Assembly (NCBI GenBank): GCA_943361925.1
Contig: CALRIT020000011.1
Location: 72,391-136,390, forward strand
From: CAISCU01 sp943361925
GTDB taxonomy: Bacteria; Bacteroidota; Bacteroidia; UKL13-3
Length of the DNA: 64,000 nt
Direction: 5' to 3'
Numbering within the stretch: position 1 is the stretch's first letter; every line of letters starts with the position of its first letter. Shown one piece after another: positions 33,903 to 44,900 of this stretch. The notes beneath the pieces were generated by a model that worked only from the letters and a program-made list of their open reading frames with translations, was not told the DNA's origin and searched no databases. The position numbers were made by a program, and so were the translations under genes.

Positions 33903-34979
33903 ATGAAAAAAATATTAGTAATAGAAGATGAAGATAGCATAAGAGAAAATATCTTTGATGCACTTTCTTTAAATGGTTTCGAAATTTATACTGCAGAAAA
34001 TGGATTGGATGGATTGAATTTGGCAATACAAATTATTCCGGATTTAATAATTTGTGATATTATGATGCCCTTAATGGATGGATTTGAAGTTTTGGGTAAA
34101 ATTAAAGAAGAAGAAAAATTCATATTAACACCTTTTATTTTCATCTCTGCAAAAAGCAAACATGAGGATGTAAGAGATGGAATGAATTTAGGAGCTGATG
34201 ATTATTTAATAAAACCATTTATGCTCCATGACTTATTAAAAATTGTTGACTCGAAACTGGCGGATGCAGATAGAAAGAAGAAAAGTTATCTTGAAAAACA
34301 GCAAGATTTAATTGAGCAATATGGCTCAATTCAAATGCACGAACTTAATACACCAATGAATGGAATATTAACTTCAATAACATTGCTTCAGGAAATGGGT
34401 TTAAATAACTATTCAATAGATGTTGCAGAACTTTTGCAAATTATAAATGTATCAAGTAAGCGTTTGCATCGTTCTCTTTCTAATATCTTTTTTTACAAAC
34501 AATTAAAAGATGGAAATTATAGTTTTTATTCAGAAGTTATTAGAGAAACAAGTATTAGTGTTGCTATAATAAACATATCAAAAAACTATAATAGAAGCGA
34601 AGATATAATTTATTCTGCTGAAGCTGATACCATTCATTTTGATAGAAAATTGCTGATGACAATTATTTCAGAATTGCTTGATAATGCACTTAAATTTACT
34701 GAGAAAAAAGATCAAATATTTATTAGTTTAATTAGAATTAAAGATGCTGTTCAATTTAAACTTCAGCATTTCAATAGAAACAATTTTGAAGAAAAAGAAT
34801 TTGAAAAAGTAAAACCTTATTTACAATTTAATAAAGAGACCCTTGAACAAGCTGGAATTGGTTTAGGTTTATCAATTGTTAAAATGATAACTATGCAATA
34901 TAAATTGAAGTTGAGTTATGAAATTGATACAGATAAAAATGCTGTTTTTACTTTAATAATTCCTGAAAGTAATGATTAA
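33903..34979 (+). CDS. REC-histidine kinase fusion with a degenerate ATPase domain
   Basis: Residues 1-120 are a canonical receiver (KKILVIEDED, Asp52 in IICDIMMPLMDG, Lys in DDYLIKPF). Residues about 135-205 form a dimerisation domain with His146 in MHELNTPMNGILTSI. The C-terminal ATPase-like domain keeps the N-box ISELLDNALKFTE and the G2-like GIGLGLSIVKM, but the G1 motif DxGxG is missing between them. It may dimerise and receive phosphate rather than hydrolyse ATP efficiently. It lies eight bases after the large kinase gene. Confidence 0.85.
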   Translation: MKKILVIEDEDSIRENIFDALSLNGFEIYTAENGLDGLNLAIQIIPDLIICDIMMPLMDGFEVLGKIKEEEKFILTPFIFISAKSKHEDVRDGMNLGADDYLIKPFMLHDLLKIVDSKLADADRKKKSYLEKQQDLIEQYGSIQMHELNTPMNGILTSITLLQEMGLNNYSIDVAELLQIINVSSKRLHRSLSNIFFYKQLKDGNYSFYSEVIRETSISVAIINISKNYNRSEDIIYSAEADTIHFDRKLLMTIISELLDNALKFTEKKDQIFISLIRIKDAVQFKLQHFNRNNFEEKEFEKVKPYLQFNKETLEQAGIGLGLSIVKMITMQYKLKLSYEIDTDKNAVFTLIIPESND

Positions 34980-35009
34980 CTATAATTATCCAATTAGATA
35001 TTTGGTAGA

Positions 35010-35417
35010 ATGGAATTTCTACCAGATCAAAGTGGTATTTTACTTATCTCTCCTGATATCAGTCTCAAATTGAATAAATTGATTCTAGAATCGTTAACGG
35101 AAATTTGGTTCTTGTCTTTTAACCAAATTTCATTTTTTCAAATAAACTTGAATTACAAAATAGTATTTATATATGTAGAAAATAATAGATTTTGGTTCAT
35201 GTATAATCAAACAGATCAAAGAATATTATTAGAACTACTTTTTATAAATAATTATAAACAAGTGAATCAAATCTATTATGTTAAACTAGAAGAATGCTTG
35301 TATATTGAAAAAAAAACGCGTCAACTGGTGTTAAAAAGTGGATTTAATATTAAGAATATCAAGGTAATAAAATCAATTTTTGGAAAAATTGATTTTACAA
35401 AAAGAACAACTAAATGA
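35010..35417 (+). CDS. Possible LytTR-type DNA-binding protein
   Basis: The 135-residue protein has no receiver domain. Its second half (IYYVKLEECLYIEKKTRQLV followed by LKSGFNIKNIKVIKS) resembles the end of a LytTR domain, with the first half fitting the earlier strands (NQISFFQINLNYKIVFI). The match is weak and the protein is unusually rich in Ile, Asn and Lys. It overlaps the next regulator gene by four bases, so it is a member of the operon. A DNA-binding role is an inference. Confidence 0.45.
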   Translation: MEFLPDQSGILLISPDISLKLNKLILESLTEIWFLSFNQISFFQINLNYKIVFIYVENNRFWFMYNQTDQRILLELLFINNYKQVNQIYYVKLEECLYIEKKTRQLVLKSGFNIKNIKVIKSIFGKIDFTKRTTK

Positions 35418-36175
35418 AGCCAATGAAGGAAGTCATTTTAATCGTAGAAGATAACCCCAATATAAGATATAATATTAGCGAATTGCTGGAACTGGAAGGT
35501 TATAAAACTATGCAGGCTGCAAATGGTGAAGAAGCTTTATTATTAATCAAATCAAAAAAAATTAGTTTAATTATTTCTGATTGGATGATGCCCAAAATGG
35601 ACGGAATAAGTCTATTGTCAATTCTAAAAAAATCTAAATTGACTCGTTCAATTCCTTTTATAGTGCTTACTGCCAAACCAATGATAGAGGATAAATTAAC
35701 TGCTTTAGAATTTGGTGCAGATGATTTCTTAATAAAACCCTTTTCTTCTAAGGAGTTATTTCTTCGTTGTAAAAATAAACTTAATATCCATAAAAATAAA
35801 CTAAGTGAAGCATTAATAACTGAATTTTCAGAAAGCCAAATTCAAACAAAAGACGAATTATTTCTAATAGATCTAAAAAAGTATATAGGTGAACATTATT
35901 CAAATGAACATCTAAAACTATCTCAAATAGCAAATCATTTTATAATGGGAACAAGCAATTTCCAGAAATATGTTAAAAAATTAACAGGTAAATCCATTTT
36001 TGAAATAGTTTTTGAACAAAGATTAGTTAAAGCACACGAGTTGCTATTAGAAAATAAGTTATCAATAAATGAAATAGCAAATGTTACCGGCTTTAAAAAT
36101 AGTTACTATTTCAGTAAAAAATACAAAGCACATTTTGGAAACCTTCCTTCAAAAACAAATAAAAGCTATGAATAA
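35414..36175 (+). CDS. Response regulator with AraC-type output domain
   Basis: The 253-residue protein has a receiver at 1-125 (VILIVEDNPNIRYN, Asp56 in LIISDWMMPKMDG, DDFLIKPFSSKEL). An AraC/XylS double helix-turn-helix spans about 150-253 (LKLSQIANHFIMGTSNFQKY, then SINEIANVTGFKNSYYFSKK). It is the only clear DNA-binding output of this signalling operon, so it is the best candidate to regulate the flanking glucan genes. Its stop overlaps the next gene by eight bases. Confidence 0.93.
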   Translation: MKPMKEVILIVEDNPNIRYNISELLELEGYKTMQAANGEEALLLIKSKKISLIISDWMMPKMDGISLLSILKKSKLTRSIPFIVLTAKPMIEDKLTALEFGADDFLIKPFSSKELFLRCKNKLNIHKNKLSEALITEFSESQIQTKDELFLIDLKKYIGEHYSNEHLKLSQIANHFIMGTSNFQKYVKKLTGKSIFEIVFEQRLVKAHELLLENKLSINEIANVTGFKNSYYFSKKYKAHFGNLPSKTNKSYE

Positions 36176-36545
36176 AAGGGTTTTGGCAATAGACGATGAA
36201 AGAATGAATCTTTTATTATTTAAAGGAATGTTAAAAAACTTTGACATTACTTTAACGACTGCTTTATCAGGTTCAGAAGGCATAGATTACCATAAGGAAA
36301 ACAGGTTTGACTTGATCCTAACTGATTTTAATATGCCTTTAATGAATGGAATACAAACCTTAAATATTTTACGGGAATTTGATAAAAGTATGAATATATA
36401 TACTCCTATCTTTTTAATTACAGCTGTAGAAAATAAAAGTATCTCTGAATGGAAAGAATTTTCTTTCGATGAGGTTTTATTCAAACCAATCGATATTGAT
36501 TTATTAAAGACTTATTTGAATCAATATTTATTCCCCAATCAATAG
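36168..36545 (+). CDS. Single-domain response regulator
   Basis: The 125-residue protein is one receiver domain: VLAIDDERMNLLLF, Asp53 in LILTDFNMPLMNG, Thr in FLITAVENK and Lys in VLFKPIDIDLL. It has no output domain, so it may act as a phosphate sink or relay between the kinase and other receivers. The ATG at 36168 overlaps the AraC-type regulator gene by eight bases; a longer upstream frame lies inside that gene and is rejected. Confidence 0.88.
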   Translation: MNKRVLAIDDERMNLLLFKGMLKNFDITLTTALSGSEGIDYHKENRFDLILTDFNMPLMNGIQTLNILREFDKSMNIYTPIFLITAVENKSISEWKEFSFDEVLFKPIDIDLLKTYLNQYLFPNQ

Positions 36546-37002
36546 TTTGCTTTTATTAATCTCTATTTTTTTTACCATGATTAGGCCACGTAAGTTTGTA
36601 TTGCAGTACAAACGACTAAAGAAATGGCTAATAAAATGAAAAAGGCGTACATAATTAATGCTAGCTCAAATGGTCAGTAATAGTTCAGATTTTAGTCGCT
36701 TCCAAATCAGGTTCTTAAATTTATTAATAACGATAAAATTGACTTTGATTCTGACTTTGTATTATGAGAAAAGAAATATTATTTGTTCAAGTAATATTTC
36801 TCAAAACCATACATTTATATTCATAAAACCAATTCAATTGGCTTGGTATTAACATCCATAAAAGAATTGCAAAAAAATCCCGAATAGTTTGGCGAAAGTG
36901 AATTGTTGTGTTTATATTCTATTTCAACAAGATTTTGACCACAATTGGAAAGTCTTTTGGGTAATTTCAAGTTAATTCAATTAAAGTTTCTAAAAATCAG
37001 AA
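36546..37002. other. Gene-free stretch after the signalling operon
   Basis: This 457-base AT-rich region shows no convincing gene. Short frames at 36577-36639 (20 codons) and 36658-36852 (64 codons) lack family features. No RNA structure beyond the terminator at its right end was recognised. Confidence 0.5.
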
Positions 37003-37042
37003 TAAAAAAAAGGCTGACCCAAAATTACTTTTGAGCCAGCCT
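37003..37042 (-). terminator. Terminator of the starch-binding-like T9SS protein gene
   Basis: An imperfect hairpin, AGGCTG/CAGCCT with extra pairing (CAAAA/TTTTG) inside, is followed in the minus direction by eight T. It lies 24 bases past the stop. Confidence 0.7.
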
Positions 37043-37066
37043 AATTATGAAGACCTAATTTAAAAA

Positions 37067-38782
37067 TTAGTCAACCATTAATTTGATAGTAGCAGTTTGG
37101 TTATTGCTATTTACAACGTTAATGAAATAAGTACCTGATGATAAACCATCTCTATCAATACGTAAAGCATTGAATTCGTAGTTGTTAATAGTTTTAACAA
37201 CACGACCAGTGATATCCATAACAGTTACATTGTGTTTGTTTGAGTTATCATTGAACTCAACAACAGTGTAAGAACTAGTTGGGTTAGGGAATACACGCAT
37301 ATTGCTGCTTAACAAGTTGTTTTCAATTACTGAAGTAGAAATTGTTTTGCAAGAATTGAAGATATTAGCTAAAGTTACAGCGTTTCCAGAAGTACGTACG
37401 TACTCACGAGCGAAACCACCAACACCATTAGGTTTTGTACAAGCTCTGTCAGCTGTATCAGGGAATGTCTCAGCGTTTGCATCAACACTGCTATCACCGT
37501 TCATGAAATAGTAAATGATACTACCATTACAAACACCAGTTACTGTTGTTTCGAATTGAGCAGGATTGCTAGCATTTGGAGTCATACGGATAGCACCAGA
37601 TTTTCCACCTAGGTAATCAACTACTAAGTAAACATTACCATTTGGAACTTCTTCGCTGATATCAGTTTTGAAAGTAATAGTTTGAACAGCAGGACGTGGG
37701 TTACAAGCTGAGAAGAAACCGAAGCAATTAACTGGTAAAACAGTATCGCTGGTTAATTTTAATTCACGGTTTCCACTAGGCATAGCAATTTGCTCCCAAG
37801 TTTGAACACCACCTTTGTAATAACGGTATTTGAATTGTACCAAAGAACCTGAATCGATTGCCATTTGAGAACCAGTCCATTTGTTAGTACCAGTAATGTT
37901 TGTCATTTTGTTACCAACACCCCAGCTACCATCTAATAAACCACCTGCAACGTCTACTGAATCAACACCACAAATGCTTTCTACATCTGCATTAAAAGTT
38001 ATGTTGAATTTAGGTACAATCGTACAAACTCCACATTTTGAATAACATACCATAGATACAATTGGAGTAGTTCCAACCATTACACCACGGTTTCCATCAT
38101 TATCTACTTTACATTCAGCAGGAACTGATTCTGTATTGCTCCAAGAATCACCATTGATGAATTTGTATTTTTGCTCACCTGAATCAGAGTAAATTAAAGC
38201 TTGGTAAACAGTTGACTCATATTTTCCGTTTCCTGTATAATTAGCCATTCTGGTTGAATTAGGGCTCCATCCTTGGAATGAACCTGCAATGTGCACACCA
38301 TTTGAACTAACCGCTGATACTAAAGCCATATCAACTTTTAAACGAACTAAAGTTTTACCCATTGGAGAATTTCCACCAAACATGATTGCAGGCATTAAAA
38401 CTGTATCAGTTCCAGCACCAACCCATGACCAACGATTTCCATTTCCACCACCTACTTGTGATTCAGAAGGAACATTTTCAGCTGTAGCCCAATCGTTTCC
38501 ATTAATAAATTTGAATTCATAAGCCATTCCACCTTGGATATCTAACATTACAGAATAGATATTCCCTACAGTGTTTACCATTGCGTTTTGTGTAGGATCC
38601 CAATTGAACTGACCCGCATTTTCGTCAGTATTGTCATAGTTTACATCTTTGAAGTTTCCAACAAGGTGAACCCCATTAGCTCCTACAGTTTGGCCTGTCA
38701 TGTCTACATTAAACACAACTTTTTTTGCAAATGCACCACTCATTGCAAGAAGTGCAGCTGACATTAGTAATAATTTTTTCAT
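37067..38782 (-). CDS. Secreted repeat protein with T9SS domain, starch-binding-like
   Basis: After a signal peptide (SAALLAMSGAFA) the 571-residue protein has four related beta-sandwich repeats of about 110 residues. The repeats share VxFNVDM, NGVHLVGNFK or NGVHIAGSFQGW, and YEFKFINGNDW or YKFINGDSW motifs, as in starch-binding-like and esterase E-set domains. A T9SS sorting domain ends it (NMRVFPNPTSSYTVVEFNDN to GTYFINVVN). It probably displays on the surface and binds glucan beside the divergent amylase gene. No catalytic residues are seen. Confidence 0.8.
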   Translation of the reverse strand: MKKLLLMSAALLAMSGAFAKKVVFNVDMTGQTVGANGVHLVGNFKDVNYDNTDENAGQFNWDPTQNAMVNTVGNIYSVMLDIQGGMAYEFKFINGNDWATAENVPSESQVGGGNGNRWSWVGAGTDTVLMPAIMFGGNSPMGKTLVRLKVDMALVSAVSSNGVHIAGSFQGWSPNSTRMANYTGNGKYESTVYQALIYSDSGEQKYKFINGDSWSNTESVPAECKVDNDGNRGVMVGTTPIVSMVCYSKCGVCTIVPKFNITFNADVESICGVDSVDVAGGLLDGSWGVGNKMTNITGTNKWTGSQMAIDSGSLVQFKYRYYKGGVQTWEQIAMPSGNRELKLTSDTVLPVNCFGFFSACNPRPAVQTITFKTDISEEVPNGNVYLVVDYLGGKSGAIRMTPNASNPAQFETTVTGVCNGSIIYYFMNGDSSVDANAETFPDTADRACTKPNGVGGFAREYVRTSGNAVTLANIFNSCKTISTSVIENNLLSSNMRVFPNPTSSYTVVEFNDNSNKHNVTVMDITGRVVKTINNYEFNALRIDRDGLSSGTYFINVVNSNNQTATIKLMVD

Positions 38783-38897
38783 ATATATTATTGAGAGTTA
38801 ATAATGCGCGCAAGTTATGTAAAATTCTTATCTATTTTAATAAGTTTCTAAGGAAACAAGTGTAAAAATTTATATTTACACCAATAATAAATCACCA

Positions 38898-41723
38898 ATG
38901 AAATCAATTTTTAACTTTAAATCAAGACTTTACGTCTTTATGATGTCAATTTTTTGGCTCATGTCGACAAATTCAAAAGCGCAAATTCTGACATTAGATC
39001 CGGCTTTTGCTACTCAGAATGATTCTGTTACTGTTATTTACGATGCTACAAAAGGTAATGCCGGATTAGTTGGCGAAGCAAAATGTATTGCTCATACCGG
39101 AGTAATTACTTCTGCAAGCACAGGTCCAAGTGATTGGAAATATGTTCAAGGTTCTTGGGGTGTGGATTTTGCTAAAACCAGAATGACAAGTTTAGGAAAT
39201 AATCGCTGGTCAATTCGTTTCCATATCAGAAGTTTTTATGGCGTTCCTGCAAATGAAAATATTTTGAAACTAGCATTTGTTTTCCATAATGCAGGCGGAT
39301 TGTCGGCAAGCAAAAAAGGAGCAGATGTAGGTGGTGCAGATATTTTTATGACACTATCAACTGGAAGTTATCAGGCAAAATTTATCACTCCATTAAAACA
39401 TTCATTAGTTGGATCAGGCGAAACTATTAATGTAAAAGCAATTGCTTCAACTTCTTCAGCTTTGAAAATTTTTATGAATGGTTCCCAAGTTGCATCAGTT
39501 TCCAATGATACAGCTTTAACTTATTCAATTCCTGTTGCAAATCTTTCAGGCCAAAAAGCAAGTTTTGTAGTTGAAGGTTACAATGGCTCTGCTTATTCTT
39601 ATGATACTACTTATGTGATTAAAAAAGGAAATTTTGTAGTTTCAAATCCACCAAGTGGTACTGTTGATGGGATTAATTATATCAATGATAATACAGTTAT
39701 TCTTCAATTATTAGCACCAAACAAATCTTTTGTTTTTGTTTATGGTGATTTTAATAATTGGGAACTCGATTCTGCTACAAGAATGAATAGAACTCCTGAT
39801 GGAAAAAGATATTGGGTTCAATTGAATAACTTGGTTAAAGGAAAAGAGTATCGATACCAATATGTAATTGATGATAACAAATTATTGGTTCCTGACGTGT
39901 ATGCTGATAAACAACTAGATCCATGGAATGATGGATTTATTCCAGCGGTAACTTATCCGAATTTAACTCCATATCCACAAGGACTAACTTCAGAGATTGT
40001 TTCAGTGTTTCAAACAGGCCAAACTCCTTACGTTTGGAAAAATACTAATTTCACAAAACCAGCAATTAATAACTTGGTAATCTACGAATTACATTTAAGA
40101 GATTTCATTGCTCGTCACGATTTTCAAACACTAAAAGATACTTTAATGTATTTGAAAAATCTGGGCGTGAATGTGTTGGAATTAATGCCTATCAATGAAT
40201 TTGATGGAAATGAAAGCTGGGGCTATAATCCTAATTTCTTTTTTGCAGTAGATAAATACTACGGTACAAAAGATGCTTTCAAAGAACTTGTTGATGAGTG
40301 TCATAAATTGGGTATTGCAGTTGTAATTGATATGGTTTTAAATCACTCTTTTGGTTTAAATCCTCAAGTTAGAATGTATTTTAACTCTACAACTGGTAAG
40401 CCTCAAAACAATCCTTGGTTTAACTCAGATGCAACTCATCCTTTTAATGTTGGATATGATTATAACCACGAAAGTCAAGACACTAAAGATTTTGTAGACA
40501 GAGTGCTTAAATATTGGGCAACTGAATATAAAGTTGATGGATACAGATTCGATTTGTCTAAAGGATTTACTCAGAAAAATACCGGTTCAGATGTAGGTGC
40601 ATGGAGTTTTTACGACCAATCCAGAGTTAATCTTTGGAAAAGAATTCGTGATGAATTTAGAAAATCCTGCACTGATTGTTATTTAATTCTAGAACATTTA
40701 GGTGACAATAGCGAAGAAACAGTTCTTGCAAACGAAGGATTCATTATGTGGGGTAAAATGACGGAGCAGTTTAATGAAGCAACAATGGGTTATTCGGGTA
40801 CAAAACAAAATTTAAGCTGGGGTAATTACAAAAGCAGAAACTTCACTTTCCCTAATTTAGTAACTTATGCTGAAAGTCATGATGAAGAAAGATTGATGTT
40901 TAAAAACAAACAATTCGGAAACGTTAATGGCGCTTATTCTGTAAAAAATGTCAATACCGCATTGCAAAGAGTTGGCGCTGCAATGGCGATGTTATTACCT
41001 TTAAAAGGACCAAAAATGATTTGGCAGTTTGGAGAGTTGGGTTATGATATCAGTATCGACCAAAATGGCAGAACAGGAAACAAACCAATTTTATGGAACT
41101 ATAATACCGAACCTGCAAGAAAACAATTATATAATACAACTGCAATGCTCGCCAAATTGAAACAACATCCTTCATTTGGTTCTGATAATTATAGTTATGA
41201 TGTAGCTGGAACCGGTAAGTTCTTAAAAGTTTCTGACCCAACAATGAACTCCATTACTATGGCTAACTTTGATATGGTTTCAATTACTATGAGTCCAATT
41301 TTCCAAAAAACTGGTTGGTGGTATGATTATATGACTGGAGATTCGATTGAAATTACAGCTACAAATGCTGGAATTACTTTAAATCCGGGTGAGTTTAAGG
41401 TTTATACTGATGTTAATTTAAATCCTAAAACTAAACCAACTTCAATTCAATCTGAAAATGCTCATTCTTTGGAAATTTCAGTATTCCCGAATCCTGCACA
41501 ATCTAAAGTTTCATTGGTAACATTTAAATCAGCAGAAAAACCGGATATTTCTCTTTTTGATGTAAATGGCAAATTAATAAACATCAATATTACTTCAAGC
41601 CCAAGAGCAAATAATGAATGGGTAAGCGATTTAGATTTAGATGATATTAGTCAGGGTCTTTACTTCATTCACGTAATTACTAAAGAAGGTTCTGCAGTTA
41701 AGCAATTGATTGTTAGTGAATAA
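38898..41723 (+). CDS. Secreted GH13 enzyme with E-set domains and T9SS domain
   Basis: The 941-residue protein has a signal peptide and N-terminal E-set/CBM48-like domains (FVFVYGDFNNWELDSATRMN). The GH13 barrel runs from about 390 to 760: GVNVLELMPINEFDG, VVIDMVLNHSFG, VDGYRFDLSKGF with the nucleophile Asp, LILEHLGDNS with the acid/base Glu, and YAESHDEERLMF with the third Asp. The SHDE form is like that of branching and debranching enzymes rather than the NHD of plain amylases. A T9SS domain ends the protein (ISVFPNPAQSKVSLV). It is divergent from the starch-binding-like gene. Confidence 0.9.
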   Translation: MKSIFNFKSRLYVFMMSIFWLMSTNSKAQILTLDPAFATQNDSVTVIYDATKGNAGLVGEAKCIAHTGVITSASTGPSDWKYVQGSWGVDFAKTRMTSLGNNRWSIRFHIRSFYGVPANENILKLAFVFHNAGGLSASKKGADVGGADIFMTLSTGSYQAKFITPLKHSLVGSGETINVKAIASTSSALKIFMNGSQVASVSNDTALTYSIPVANLSGQKASFVVEGYNGSAYSYDTTYVIKKGNFVVSNPPSGTVDGINYINDNTVILQLLAPNKSFVFVYGDFNNWELDSATRMNRTPDGKRYWVQLNNLVKGKEYRYQYVIDDNKLLVPDVYADKQLDPWNDGFIPAVTYPNLTPYPQGLTSEIVSVFQTGQTPYVWKNTNFTKPAINNLVIYELHLRDFIARHDFQTLKDTLMYLKNLGVNVLELMPINEFDGNESWGYNPNFFFAVDKYYGTKDAFKELVDECHKLGIAVVIDMVLNHSFGLNPQVRMYFNSTTGKPQNNPWFNSDATHPFNVGYDYNHESQDTKDFVDRVLKYWATEYKVDGYRFDLSKGFTQKNTGSDVGAWSFYDQSRVNLWKRIRDEFRKSCTDCYLILEHLGDNSEETVLANEGFIMWGKMTEQFNEATMGYSGTKQNLSWGNYKSRNFTFPNLVTYAESHDEERLMFKNKQFGNVNGAYSVKNVNTALQRVGAAMAMLLPLKGPKMIWQFGELGYDISIDQNGRTGNKPILWNYNTEPARKQLYNTTAMLAKLKQHPSFGSDNYSYDVAGTGKFLKVSDPTMNSITMANFDMVSITMSPIFQKTGWWYDYMTGDSIEITATNAGITLNPGEFKVYTDVNLNPKTKPTSIQSENAHSLEISVFPNPAQSKVSLVTFKSAEKPDISLFDVNGKLININITSSPRANNEWVSDLDLDDISQGLYFIHVITKEGSAVKQLIVSE

Positions 41724-41835
41724 GTAAATAGTCATCATTTAAAGTAAATAACTTTTAATAAGCTTATTTGCACAATTACACTCAATAATTTAATTTGGGG
41801 CGGTAATTGTAAGATTTGAACTTAATTGTCTTTAT

Positions 41836-41871
41836 AAACCTGAAGTGAAACTTGTTTTCAACTTCAGGTTT
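41836..41871 (+). terminator. Hairpin between GH13 and susC-like genes
   Basis: The 11-base stem AAACCTGAAGT/ACTTCAGGTTT lies 112 bases after the GH13 stop and 71 bases before the susC-like start. It lacks a good T-run, so it is either a weak terminator or a leader structure for the SusCD transcript. Confidence 0.45.
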
Positions 41872-41942
41872 ATTCTGCAATTATTCTTACAGCACTAAGC
41901 TTAAAATTTGTCAAAACAAAAACAAACAATAATTAATACGAA

Positions 41943-44900
41943 ATGAAACAAAAATTACTGATTTTTTTATTTCTGCTAATTGGTGTAAGCATGGCCCATG
42001 CACAAAGCATAAGGGGTGTGATTACAGACAATAAAAAAGAGGCAGTAATCGGTGCAACTGTTAAGGTTGAAGGAACTACAACAGGTGCCGTTACAGATGC
42101 TTTAGGTGCTTTTGAAATTAAAGGTCTTAAGCCGGGAAACTACAAATTGAAAATTTCTTCAGTTGGTTATTCATCAATTGTAAAGGAAGTTACTTTAGGA
42201 ACAAGTTCAGTAAATATTGAAGTTGTGATGAAGGAAGACTTAAAGCAAATGGATGAATTAGTTGTAGTCGGTTACGGTGTTCAGCGCAAAAGAGAAGTTA
42301 CCGGAGCTGTTTCTAAAATTGGTGGTAAAGAGTTAAATGATTTACCAGTTCCAAGTTTTGAAGCTGCTATGCAAGGTAAAGCAGCCGGTGTTCAGGTAAC
42401 AGTTGGAAGTGGTATGGCTGGTGCTGCATCAATTGTACGTGTTCGTGGTATTTCTTCTATTTCTGCAAGTGGTGATCCTCTTTATGTTGTAGATGGAATT
42501 CCAATCACTCAGGATTACTTCATGTTAGGTAATAGTGGTGGTATGAACAACAATCCACTTGCTACTTTAAATCCGGATGATATCGAAAGTGTTGAGATTT
42601 TAAAAGATGCTGCTGCCAACGCAATTTATGGTTCTCGTGGTGCCAATGGTGTAATCTTAATCACAACCAAAAGAGCTAAAAAACCAGGATGGAAATTAAC
42701 AGCATCTGCTCGTGCAGGAGTTTCACTTCCAACTGCTAGACCTAGAATGTTAAATTCTAAAGAATGGTTACAATTAAACCAGGAAGCTTGGGAAAATGAT
42801 GGAAATGCAGGTAGAGCAACACTGCCGGGTGGTATGACTTATGCTCAAGCAAATTCAAACAATACTGATTGGGTTGATGAAACAATTCACACCGGTTTTA
42901 AACATGGATATACATTTGGTGCTGCTAAAGGTGGCGAAAAGTTAAATACCCAAATGAATATTTCTTATGACGATAATGGTTCTTATTTAAGAGGAAATAA
43001 TTTCGTTAGAACTACAGGTCGTTTAAACATGGATTATAAAGCCAACAAATGGATAAAGTTTGGCTACAATTCGTCATTAAGTAGTGGAGTAAATAATCGT
43101 GTTAATGCAGCTTGGTCGGGTGGACTTGGTGCTGCTATGTCAACTGCTTTACCAATTTATCCTATTAAAAATGCTGATGGAACCTGGTACAGAGGTGGTA
43201 GCAATCCAGTTCGTGATATGAACAATATGAAATGGAGAACCGAAGAGTTAAGAGCACTTAATGGAATTAGTGTTGACATCACTCCGGTTAAAAACTTAAT
43301 TGTTCGTGGACAAGCTAGTTATGATTATATGAACTTGCAGGATGACCAATGGCGTTCTTCTGAAATCACAGGTCAGGCTAATGATGGTGATGCATACAGA
43401 GGAATGGCTTTTGTAAAAAACTTTAACTACTACGCTACTGCTACTTATTTATCAAAAATTGGCGAAAATCATAGCTTTTCAGTTATGGCCGGTAATGAAT
43501 ACCAAAGAGCAAATACTTTGAGAAGAAGAACTTTTGCTTCTAATGTTCCTGATTTATATGTGAAAAGTCCTGAGTTTTTATTGACTTCTCCAGTTTACGT
43601 AGACAATGGTACCAATTGGGCTTTCTTAAGTTATTTTGGTCGTGCTAACTACGATTACAAAGGGAAAATTAATGTACAAGCAGTTTATCGTGTAGATGCT
43701 TCATCACGTTTTGGAGAAAATTACCGTTGGGCAACTTTCCCTTCATTATCTGCAGGTTGGATTATTTCAGAAGAGAAATTCTTAAAAGACAATAGAAACA
43801 TTTCATTCTTAAAAATTCGTGCAGGTTGGGGTCGCTCTGGTAATTCAGGTATTCCTGATGATGCGCGTTACGGAACGTATTCTTCTGCATCAAATAACAT
43901 TACTTATAACGGAAATCCAACTTTGTTCCCAACCAAATTGCCAAATCCAAACTTACGTTGGGAAACTTCTGATAACTTTGATATTGGTTTAGAAGTTGGA
44001 TTCTTAAAAGACCGTATTTCTATTGAAGCTGATTACTACGAAAAAAGAACAAAAGATGTTTTGATGGAATTAAGTATTCCTGCTTCTGTTGGATTCCCTA
44101 CTTACTGGAGTAATGTTGGTGGTATTTTAAACAGAGGTTTTGAGTTCAGTGTTAAATCAAAAAATATCATGACCAAAAATTTCCAATGGAGTACCAATTT
44201 CAACGTAGCAAGAAACTATAATGAAATTACATCTATTGGTGTTTATAGCGAAGATGCTGTGAGTGGTGGAACAAATGATACCCGCGTTGTTGTTGGGCAA
44301 GCTGTTGGTACTAACTATTTAATTCGTTGGTCAAGAGTTGATCCTGCAACAGGTCGTCCAATTTATCTTGACATTAATGGAAATGAAACCTTCGTTTATA
44401 ACAATAGCAACAGAACAGCAGTTGGTAAAATTCTACCTGATGCAATTGGCGGTATTACCAATAATTTGAGATACAAAAATTGGGATTTGAGTATGTTAGT
44501 AGTGTTTAGTGTTGGAAGTAATATCTATGAATCATCTCAAAAACGTCAGGCTTCTTTAATAACAGATTGGAACATGGATCCTAGGGTTTACGACCGTTGG
44601 AGAACTCCTGGTGATGTTGCTAAATTCCCTCGTTTAACTAAAGATTTCCGTACTTATGGATTGCCTGATGAGTGGAGTAATACTACTTTATGGTTAAAAG
44701 ATGGAAGTTATGCCAGATTAAGAAACTTAACTTTGGCTTATAATGTTCCTGCTGCAACTTGCAAACGTATGCACATTGCCAGCTTAAGAATTTCTGCTAT
44801 TGCAACCAATGTTTTCACTTTAACTAATTATGATGGTTTAGATCCTGAAATTGGTAGAGATTCTGAAGGTGGAGGTACTGGTGCTTTAAATACATCAAGA

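Noticed and set aside
36577..36852. Small genes after the response regulator
   Set aside because: The frames lack ribosome-binding or promoter signals and have no recognisable protein features.
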